A stretch of 12,017 nucleotides of DNA from Candidatus Heimdallarchaeota archaeon (lineage in GTDB: Archaea > Asgardarchaeota > Heimdallarchaeia > Heimdallarchaeales > Kariarchaeaceae). The notes below the pieces were generated by a model, which saw only the letters and a program-made list of their open reading frames with translations, was not told the DNA's origin and ran no database searches. Location of the stretch: assembly GCA_021399405.1 (NCBI GenBank), contig JAAFKL010000247.1:1-12017 (forward strand). The letters run 5' to 3'. This document shows positions 1 through 4,951 of this stretch, one piece after another. The first letter of the stretch is position 1, and each line of letters begins with the position of its first letter. The translations under genes were made by a program, and so were the position numbers.

Positions 1-1107
1 AGCAATTCCAGATTGCAGATTTTCTTCAAATAAATTGCAAGTAATCTCATCTGTTGTTGAACCTCCAGAAATTGTTAATCCATTACCTCCATTTGAAATG
101 AAATTGTTGTGTATTTTATTGTCTTCACCACCAGCTAGATTTATACCTGTATTTGCTGACCTATCAATAAAATTGTATTCTATATTATTTTCAAAGGCAT
201 TACCCAAATCAATTCCCGCATCTTCATTATCAGTTATCCTATTGTTAGTGATATTATTTCGTTCTCCGGGAAAGAGCGAGACTCCAACTATATTACTAAC
301 GATATCATTCTCAATAATTAAATTGCTCATTGAGCTAGCGATCTCTATTCCTGCAGCATTTTTTGATAAATTATTTTGTTGAATTAAATTATTATGCGCT
401 TCTCCCAACCAAATTCCACTAGCACCGTTTAAACTAACAAAATTCGACTTAAAAATGTTGGAATTTGAGAATTCAAAACGGACACCATGATCTGAGTTAT
501 CCAAGATTGTGTTGTTTATCCATAAATTATTGGTTGATGTATAACTCCCCACACCCTCAAAACCATTTGAGCTAATAAAATTATTATTAAATTGTATATT
601 TGACGTTTGATAGAGGTTTATTCCCCAATTAAAATTATTGCTTACCACATTATATCGGAATATGATGTTTTCAGAATTTGAGATTTGAATTCCGTTGTCA
701 TTAGCTTCAGTAATAATATTGTCCTCGATCAGCCCATTTTGGACATTATTAAACCGAATTCCATATTGATTATCTGCATTATCACCTAATAACAAATTAT
801 CTCTAATGATAAAATAAACATCGGTATCAGAAATGAAAATTAAATCATCTTCCGAGTTTGTAATCTCATATCCTTCAATTCTGTAGGGATCTTCTTGGGT
901 TCCAGATCCAGGAAAATTAAAGTTAGCAAAATCATCATTGGACCATATATGAATCTGCTCCATGGGAGTATAATTTTCATTTTGGCCTAGATATACTCTG
1001 TCAAGAGATGTTTGATTCAATTTTGGATTACCAATAATTGATATTGGAAGTAAAATTAGATTAAATACTAGAAAAACTACACTAAGTTTTAGACCAATTT
1101 TCCCCAT
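1..1107 (-). CDS. Exported right-handed beta-helix (NosD-like) protein, partial at its C-terminal end
   Basis: An open frame of 369 codons runs from ATG at 1107 to the window edge with no stop, so the C-terminal part is missing. Residues 1-25 are a signal peptide or membrane anchor (basic MGK start, then a hydrophobic stretch). From about residue 85 the protein is a series of short asparagine-rich repeats of the type GI.. / N.I..N.I..N, for example FNNNFISSN, WINNTILDN and KIHNNFISN. This is the pattern of parallel beta-helix proteins of the NosD / CASH / pectate-lyase-like superfamily. Such proteins are usually secreted or cell-surface, and bind or cleave polysaccharides or act as structural surface layers. 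No catalytic residues can be assigned. A good TATA box lies about 30 bp upstream of the ATG. The fold call is strong; the biochemical function is unknown. It is transcribed separately from the regulator gene upstream. Confidence 0.85.
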   Translation of the reverse strand, partial: MGKIGLKLSVVFLVFNLILLPISIIGNPKLNQTSLDRVYLGQNENYTPMEQIHIWSNDDFANFNFPGSGTQEDPYRIEGYEITNSEDDLIFISDTDVYFIIRDNLLLGDNADNQYGIRFNNVQNGLIEDNIITEANDNGIQISNSENIIFRYNVVSNNFNWGINLYQTSNIQFNNNFISSNGFEGVGSYTSTNNLWINNTILDNSDHGVRFEFSNSNIFKSNFVSLNGASGIWLGEAHNNLIQQNNLSKNAAGIEIASSMSNLIIENDIVSNIVGVSLFPGERNNITNNRITDNEDAGIDLGNAFENNIEYNFIDRSANTGINLAGGEDNKIHNNFISNGGNGLTISGGSTTDEITCNLFEENLQSGIA

Positions 1108-1137
1108 GAATAATCCCAATTTGATATTCAGAAAGTG

Positions 1138-1146
1138 ATATTTATA
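1138..1146 (-). promoter_or_regulatory. TATA box of the beta-helix gene
   Basis: On the minus strand this reads TATAAATAT, preceded by the purine-rich ACAAAG, a plausible BRE. Its centre is about 35 bp before the ATG at 1107, which predicts a transcript start near 1116 and a leader of roughly 10 nt. Close match to the archaeal TATA consensus; the start site itself is inferred. Confidence 0.55.
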
Positions 1147-1202
1147 CTTTGTTCATTCCTTGATCAAATTATTAAATTTCGTATTTGAAGAATCGAGTTT
1201 AC

Positions 1203-1466
1203 TCATACTCCGTGATTTTCTGGGAGAGAAGATAGCAAAGCTTTGGTTTGAAAATCCTGATAACTTAATCCACTTAATTTCCAAGCATCAATTGCTTTCA
1301 TGTTACCTTTTTTGTATTGTTTTATTGCTAAATTTGCGATCCCATCTACCAGTATTTCATCCAATAGATCATGAATTAAATCCAGCACATCTGCTTGTGC
1401 AGCGTCAGCAATGGTTAACAGGGTATTGTTTGTTTCTTCTGTGATAGTTACAGTATACTTTGGCAT
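1203..1466 (-). CDS. Small RHH / UPF0175-like DNA-binding regulator or orphan antitoxin
   Basis: 87 residues. Residues 3-9 (KYTVTIT) form a beta strand followed by two helices (about 10-22 and 27-40), the layout of a ribbon-helix-helix DNA-binding domain. Residues 47-72 (AIKQYKKGN...AWKLSGLSYQDF) match the conserved pattern of UPF0175-type antitoxins: A..LY..G..S...A..LAGLS..EF, a small helix-turn-helix-like unit. In known systems these proteins dimerise, bind an operator over their own promoter, and often neutralise a PIN-type or other toxin. No toxin gene lies next to it: 1108-1202 is non-coding and the next gene is the beta-helix protein. It is therefore either an orphan antitoxin or a plain transcription factor. 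The start is supported by GAGGA seven to eleven nt before the ATG. A perfect inverted repeat at 1488-1505 overlaps the predicted transcript start, which fits autoregulation. Confidence 0.75.
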   Translation of the reverse strand: MPKYTVTITEETNNTLLTIADAAQADVLDLIHDLLDEILVDGIANLAIKQYKKGNMKAIDAWKLSGLSYQDFQTKALLSSLPENHGV

Positions 1467-1487
1467 TTTGGTTCCTCAATAGCAATA

Positions 1488-1505
1488 AAATGTTCTACAA
1501 CATTT
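1488..1505. promoter_or_regulatory. 18-bp inverted repeat, candidate operator of the RHH/UPF0175-like gene
   Basis: AAATGTT-CTAC-AACATTT has perfect 7-bp arms with a 4-nt spacer. It sits between the TATA-like box (1513-1522) and the ribosome binding site of the regulator gene, over the predicted transcript start (about 1491). A dimeric regulator bound here would block transcription. The symmetry is seen directly; its role as an operator is inferred. Confidence 0.5.
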
Positions 1506-1512
1506 GTTCACC

Positions 1513-1522
1513 AATAAATTAA
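1513..1522 (-). promoter_or_regulatory. TATA-like box of the RHH/UPF0175-like gene
   Basis: Minus-strand TTAATTTATT, centred about 50 bp before the ATG at 1466. It predicts a transcript start near 1491 and a leader of about 25 nt that carries the GAGGA ribosome site. The surrounding sequence is AT-rich, so the match is only moderately informative. Confidence 0.4.
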
Positions 1523-1608
1523 TAGAAGTATTGCTTGCTAGAGACAAAATTGCCTCAATTGTAAAATTTGATTGATTTGATTCAATTTAAAGTAATTACG
1601 CTGCTGAA

Positions 1609-3060
1609 TTAACCTTTGATATTCCCTATAGGTAGTAATTTCACAACAGGTTTAGATAGATTTCCATCATTTGCGGCAGAAACTACGTCATCAAGATCTT
1701 TGTATGCAAATCCAGCTTCCTCAGATAGTCCTTTCATCGAAGCACCTCTGACATAGATTCCCTTCTTTGACATTTGTTCTAACAGAGTCTTTCCATCAAT
1801 TTGTTTTTTAGCTTTAGTTCGACTCATAGTCCTTCCAGAACCGTGTGCAGAACTACCGAATGCTTGATGCATGGAAGCTTCAGTTCCAGCTAAAATATAT
1901 GAACCTGTTTCCATTGACCCCCCAATGATTACTGGTTGACCAAATTTCTGATACTTTGGTGCTAGATCTGGGTGATTAGGTGCAAAAGCTCGAGTAGCAC
2001 CTTTACGGTGAACTAAAACTTTTTGTTTTTTACCATCAACCATATGATCCTCAAATTTAGCAATGTTGTGACATACATCATAAGTAAGATTCATTCCTAG
2101 ATCCTCTGGGGATTGATTAAATACTTTGGAAAATACCTTTCTTGTATTGTACATAATTACCGAACGGTTTGCGAATGCAAGGTTGGCAGCACAAGCCATA
2201 GAGGCGAAGTATTCCTCACCTTCCTTTGAGTGAATAGGTGCAGCAGCTAACTCTTTATCTCTAATCTTAATACCATACTTAGGCATAACATCTAAAAATT
2301 TCTGTAAGTATTCTGAAGCAACTTGATGCCCAAAACCCCTAGATCCACAGTGAACCATAATCACAACTTGATTTTCTTTTGTGATTCCAAATGCTTCAGC
2401 CGTCTCTTGATCATAAACATTTTCAGGCTTGACAACTTGAATTTCTGCAAAATGGTTACCACTTCCAAGTGTGCCAATCTGGTTTTTACCTCTGTTCCTT
2501 GCTTTTTCAGAAATTAATTCAGGTCTTGCACCTTTTATCTGACCTTGTTCTTCCATAAATCGCTTATCTTCAGACCATCCCATCCCTTCATCAATTACCC
2601 AATCTACACCACCCGACATGACATCATCTAATTGATGGGTTTGAAGTCTTATTGGTCCTTTTCTACCAACTCCGGTTGGGATTGCCAAGAACATCTCATC
2701 CACTAATTCTTTTAGCTTTGGTTTGACTTCATCCAAAGTTAAATTTGTTTGAATCAGCCTCATTCCGCAGTTAATATCGAAACCAATACCTCCTGGAGAT
2801 ATGACACCTTCTTCGAGGTCCATAGCGGCCACTCCGCCTATAGGGAAGCCGTAACCCCAGTGCCCATCGGGCATTATTGAAACTTTCTTGACTAGGCCCG
2901 GTAAACTCGCAACATTGATTCCTTGATTTACAACACCATCATCGAGGGATGCAAATAAAGCATCATTCGAATAAATGTGTACAGGGACATTCATATCATC
3001 TTTTGCGGGAATTTCCCATACATTATTCGAAATTTTTGTAGCTAAATTTTTCATACTCAT
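1609..3060 (-). CDS. rtcB: RtcB, tRNA-splicing / RNA repair ligase
   Basis: 483 residues, the normal length for archaeal RtcB, with no intein. RtcB joins an RNA 2',3'-cyclic phosphate (or 3'-phosphate) end to a 5'-hydroxyl end using GTP and Mn2+; in archaea it seals tRNA exons after intron removal. All the metal and nucleotide residues I can place are present: GIGFDINCGMR (D95, C98), GSGNHFAE (N202, H203), VHCGSRG (H238), the H331 region, and AFGSSAHGSGR with H406 as the likely guanylylated histidine. RKGATRAFAP (352-361) and IIGGSMETGSYIL (378-390) are further family signatures. The chain ends in the typical PIGNIKG, so it is complete. The start is ATG at 3060; a second in-frame ATG two codons later is a minor alternative. 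A TATA-like box about 30 bp upstream implies an almost leaderless mRNA. No archease cofactor gene is in the window. Confidence 0.97.
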   Translation of the reverse strand: MSMKNLATKISNNVWEIPAKDDMNVPVHIYSNDALFASLDDGVVNQGINVASLPGLVKKVSIMPDGHWGYGFPIGGVAAMDLEEGVISPGGIGFDINCGMRLIQTNLTLDEVKPKLKELVDEMFLAIPTGVGRKGPIRLQTHQLDDVMSGGVDWVIDEGMGWSEDKRFMEEQGQIKGARPELISEKARNRGKNQIGTLGSGNHFAEIQVVKPENVYDQETAEAFGITKENQVVIMVHCGSRGFGHQVASEYLQKFLDVMPKYGIKIRDKELAAAPIHSKEGEEYFASMACAANLAFANRSVIMYNTRKVFSKVFNQSPEDLGMNLTYDVCHNIAKFEDHMVDGKKQKVLVHRKGATRAFAPNHPDLAPKYQKFGQPVIIGGSMETGSYILAGTEASMHQAFGSSAHGSGRTMSRTKAKKQIDGKTLLEQMSKKGIYVRGASMKGLSEEAGFAYKDLDDVVSAANDGNLSKPVVKLLPIGNIKG

Positions 3061-3084
3061 AGGGTGTCCTATGTGGGACTAATA

Positions 3085-3095
3085 ATAATATATAT
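3085..3095 (-). promoter_or_regulatory. TATA box of rtcB
   Basis: Minus-strand ATATATTATT, centred about 30 bp upstream of the rtcB ATG. With the usual 25-27 bp spacing, transcription would begin within a few nt of the start codon, giving a leaderless or near-leaderless transcript. This agrees with the lack of a convincing Shine-Dalgarno sequence there. Confidence 0.45.
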
Positions 3096-3178
3096 GAAAG
3101 AAACAATGGAAATTAGTAGATTATTAATTTTCGGTGATATCGATCTCATCAAATGAATAATCCAAACGGTTCGATCGA

Positions 3179-3751
3179 TTAATCCGATCTGTATTCTGGA
3201 ATTAATTTCATTCGTCTCAAATTTGCTAAATATTCCATTATTTGCTTCTTATCATTATTCTGCCCTATTGAAGACCCTAGTGCCATAATAAGGATTACAT
3301 TATCTTGAAGAAATTCATTGCTAACAATTAAACCATCTTTAAATTTAAAACTGGCAAACACTTGAATCAATTGCTTTACGTTTCCAGTTGTTGGAAATCC
3401 TAAAAATTTTCCATTTTCAATAAATGACAGGGTTGTATCTGCCTGTACCATAAATTCGTCCAAATTTACCATTAATTTACGAATCCTGATCTCATCATAT
3501 TTCAAGGATTTGAGATGCATTTGCATTCTAGTTTTATGTCCCTCTTGGCCTTTCTCTGACAAAACTTCGGAATCAAGTCGTTCGATTTCCCGATTCATTG
3601 AATTATGATAACTTTCATTTTCATAATCTGGATGAATAATCTCATCCAAGATTTCGAATTTTCTATCTACAATCACATCATTTAGGAACATCAGAGCTCT
3701 TTTCTTATGAAGTTCAATCAAACCTGTTTGTTCTTGAGAATAATTAATCAT
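3179..3751 (-). CDS. SnoaL-like (NTF2-fold) protein
   Basis: 190 residues, soluble, no signal peptide. The C-terminal half carries the SnoaL / ester-cyclase signature: GKFLGFPTTGNVKQ (114-127), then FASFKFKDGLIVSNEFLQDN (132-151). This corresponds to G.f.G.pPTG.....f..frf.dGkI.e.w...D, with D150 at the place of the conserved acidic residue. The N-terminal part (20-50: MFLNDVIVDRKFEILDEIIHPDYEN in shortened form FLNDV...LDEIIHPDY) fits the first helices of the NTF2-like cone. Family members are polyketide cyclases, isomerases, or small-molecule-binding proteins of unknown role; substrate cannot be told from sequence. At 190 residues it is longer than typical SnoaL domains (about 130-145) because of an insertion around 50-80 and a C-terminal helix. 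It is monocistronic. A palindrome just upstream of its TATA box suggests repressor control. The family call is good; function is unknown. Confidence 0.72.
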   Translation of the reverse strand: MINYSQEQTGLIELHKKRALMFLNDVIVDRKFEILDEIIHPDYENESYHNSMNREIERLDSEVLSEKGQEGHKTRMQMHLKSLKYDEIRIRKLMVNLDEFMVQADTTLSFIENGKFLGFPTTGNVKQLIQVFASFKFKDGLIVSNEFLQDNVILIMALGSSIGQNNDKKQIMEYLANLRRMKLIPEYRSD

Positions 3752-3776
3752 CCGGCTTATATTGTCAACGAAGTAG

Positions 3777-3786
3777 TAATTATATC
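3777..3786 (-). promoter_or_regulatory. TATA box of the SnoaL-like gene
   Basis: Minus-strand GATATAATTA, centred about 30 bp before the ATG at 3751, predicting a start site near 3755 and an almost leaderless mRNA. It lies directly downstream, in the direction of transcription, of the palindrome at 3788-3801. Confidence 0.45.
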
Positions 3787-3787
3787 A

Positions 3788-3801
3788 ACTAATCGGTTAG
3801 T
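3788..3801. promoter_or_regulatory. TetR-type palindrome next to the SnoaL-gene promoter
   Basis: ACTAATCGGTTAGT pairs at six of seven positions around its centre; the sole exception is one T/G position. The ACTAA..CG..TTAGT form resembles operators bound by TetR/AcrR-family repressors. It abuts the TATA box on the BRE side, where a bound protein would hinder TFB/TBP. No TetR gene is in the window, so the regulator would act from elsewhere. The role is inferred from shape and position. Confidence 0.4.
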
Positions 3802-4214
3802 ATTAATCTCCTAATTATATCTGAATAAAATTCATTGTAGATCGTCGATCTTTGACGAGACTTATTTTCAATGGTTCAAGCAATTCGATTGGTTGGTAGT
3901 CTAAAATTACCTAATATTATTTAGGTTTCAATGTAGTGTAAAATGTATTCTCCATCTAAAATATTTTTAACAATCTATTGCAATAGTATTTTATTTATCT
4001 TCAAAGGCTAAGATAAAACACAATATTTTCCAATATTCAAAGCATTTTACAACAAAATATATTTTGAAGTGATTTAGGGGGTCTGATAAGATATTTATTT
4101 CAATATTCATATTCTTCATTTATCATCAAATTGGGGGCTTTTTATCAAAGATTGAGTGAAATGTGCAATTTCAAAGTGTGAACTCTAACATTCGTTTATC
4201 GTTGTCCGAAACCC

Positions 4215-4221
4215 TTTTATT
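4215..4221 (+). promoter_or_regulatory. TATA-like box of the histone-fold gene
   Basis: TTTTATT preceded by CCGAAACCC. The purine-rich CGAAA just upstream could serve as BRE. The predicted start is near 4243, which gives a leader of about 110 nt to the ATG at 4356, unusually long for this window. A 12-codon ORF starts at 4241, at almost the predicted transcript start. Confidence 0.4.
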
Positions 4222-4355
4222 CGAGTGGTTCAAAAACAACATGCTAAAAGACTTCAACTTCACAATAACGGCAAACTGAGTAATTGTAGAATCACATGTA
4301 TCGGTAAGCAGTTCATTGTGTGGAAGTTAATAATGCAAAGGAGAAACATCAAACA

Positions 4356-4529
4356 ATGGTAGACCTACTAGTACAATCGAAAGTAAGAGCATACATCAAA
4401 AAGAAAGGACTTAACACGGGCGGAGACGCTCTGGATGCACTCGATAAATCCTTCTCAGGCGCACTTGACAAAGCAATTTCACGTGCAAAAGGTAACGATC
4501 GTAAGACGTTAATGGCCAGAGATTGCTAA
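4356..4529 (+). CDS. Short histone-fold DNA-binding protein with truncated third helix
   Basis: 57 residues from ATG 4356. The sequence SKVRAYIKKKGLNTGGDALD (8-27) followed by LDKAISRAKGNDRKTLMARD follows the pattern of a family of short prokaryotic histones: SKVK.YIK.KG....GDa.dALn..v..ll.kA..RAk.n.RKT....D. Helix 1 is about 4-17, the long helix 2 about 22-46, and the RKT loop that contacts DNA in histones is at 49-51. After it only MARDC remains, so helix 3 is nearly absent, as in the alpha3-truncated or face-to-face histones. The protein probably dimerises and binds DNA, but need not wrap it like HMfB. I chose ATG 4356 because AAAGGAG (4337-4343) lies 12 nt before it and homologues begin about there. 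A GTG at 4320 would add 12 residues with no ribosome site. It appears monocistronic. Confidence 0.78.
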   Translation: MVDLLVQSKVRAYIKKKGLNTGGDALDALDKSFSGALDKAISRAKGNDRKTLMARDC

Positions 4530-4531
4530 AT

Positions 4532-4562
4532 ACTGATTTTGAAAAAAAATCAAATCTTCAGT
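4532..4562 (+). terminator. Imperfect stem-loop after the histone-fold gene
   Basis: ACTGA ... TCAGT form the outer arms and GATTTTGA / TCAAATC the inner arms (one bulge) around a poly-A loop. It begins three bases after the stop codon. There is no strong U-tract directly after it, so it may instead protect the 3' end or be chance in AT-rich sequence. Confidence 0.3.
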
Positions 4563-4747
4563 CATAAAATCAAAGCATACTAAATCTTAACAAAATAATT
4601 TTCATAATCTGTTTAATTTTACATTTCAATGATCATCTAGAATCATCTTTGTCATTAAATTTAGTAAATATTAAATAATTATTGTTTGCAAATCTAATTA
4701 TCCTATAATTGGCAAATACATATAATTGAATAATTTTCAATCATTAT

Positions 4748-4789
4748 TTACACGAATAACCATATATATTTTACACAAATTACACAAAA
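4748..4789 (+). repeat. Three TTACACRAAW direct repeats
   Basis: TTACACGAAT (4748-4757), TTACACAAAT (4771-4780) and TTACACAAAA (4780-4789) are in the same orientation, with starts 23 and 9 bp apart, flanking TATATATT. They may be binding sites for an unknown regulator. In such AT-rich DNA chance is a real alternative, though the CAC core is not AT-only. Confidence 0.35.
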
Positions 4790-4866
4790 TAGTTGTAAAA
4801 ACAAAATATATCTTAATTTCATATTATTAATCAAAAATTACCCCGTTCAACTGAATTAAAGTGGTT

Positions 4867-4901
4867 AATTATTTCATAAATTTGCAATTTATGGGATAAT
4901 T
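4867..4901. promoter_or_regulatory. 35-bp inverted repeat at the DOMON operon promoter
   Basis: Core arms CATAAATT-TGC-AATTTATG (4875-4893) are perfect 8-bp inverted repeats. The outer arms AATTAT (4867-4872) and ATAATT (4896-4901) are also perfect, separated from the core by TT and GG. In all, 14 of 16 arm positions pair. The right end runs into the TATA-like box, so a dimeric or tetrameric regulator here would control the whole operon. Function is inferred. Confidence 0.45.
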
Positions 4902-4910
4902 TTAAATAAA
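4900..4910 (+). promoter_or_regulatory. TATA box of the DOMON-FeS-NrfD operon
   Basis: TTTTAAATAAA, centred about 47 bp before the ATG at 4952. It predicts transcription from about 4931, giving a leader near 20 nt with AGGA at 4937-4940 as a weak ribosome site. Confidence 0.45.
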
Positions 4911-4951
4911 TTCTCCGATGGTGGTAATCGTAACACAGGATTCAATAAAAA

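Larger units (their letters stand above)
3752..4319. other. Divergent intergenic region with several short palindromes, no gene seen
   Basis: About 570 bp between the divergently transcribed SnoaL-like and histone-fold genes. No open frame with a ribosome site or homology was found; only 12-22 codon chance ORFs occur. Besides the promoter elements listed separately it holds: AGATCG-T-CGATCT at 3839-3851 (perfect 6-bp arms), ACCTAA-TATTAT-TTAGGT at 3909-3926 (perfect 6-bp arms), and CTATTGCAATAG at 3975-3986 (a perfect 12-bp palindrome). Two GGGGG runs lie at 4077-4081 and 4133-4137. No tRNA or CRISPR is apparent. An uncharacterised small RNA cannot be excluded. Confidence 0.6.
4530..4951. other. 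Very AT-rich intergenic region upstream of the DOMON operon
   Basis: About 420 bp with no gene seen. Composition is extremely AT-rich, even beside its neighbours. It contains a stem-loop at its start, three copies of a TTACACRAAW motif (4748-4757, 4771-4780, 4780-4789) around a TATATATT tract, and at its end a 35-bp inverted repeat adjoining the operon promoter. The length and content suggest a regulatory upstream region for the large operon. Confidence 0.55.

Noticed and set aside
35..382. 115-codon plus-strand frame across the beta-helix gene
   Set aside because: It is the antisense of an open, clearly repetitive beta-helix frame on the minus strand and has no ribosome site.
1160..1444. 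94-codon plus-strand frame opposite the RHH-like gene
   Set aside because: The minus-strand frame has a ribosome site, a promoter and a recognisable domain; the plus frame has none of these.
1609..3060. Intein in rtcB
   Set aside because: RtcB genes sometimes carry inteins, but this one has normal length and uninterrupted motifs.
3152..3190. tRNA-like GGTTCGAT segment before the SnoaL stop
   Set aside because: There is no matching acceptor stem, anticodon arm or CCA-proximal pairing around it.
3871..4009. Short plus-strand ORFs of 17 and 22 codons in the divergent spacer
   Set aside because: No ribosome site, no recognisable composition or homology; consistent with chance.
4320..4355. GTG start giving a 69-residue form of the histone-fold protein
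   Set aside because: No ribosome site precedes the GTG, the extra 12 residues are not part of the family, and AAAGGAG lies before ATG 4356.
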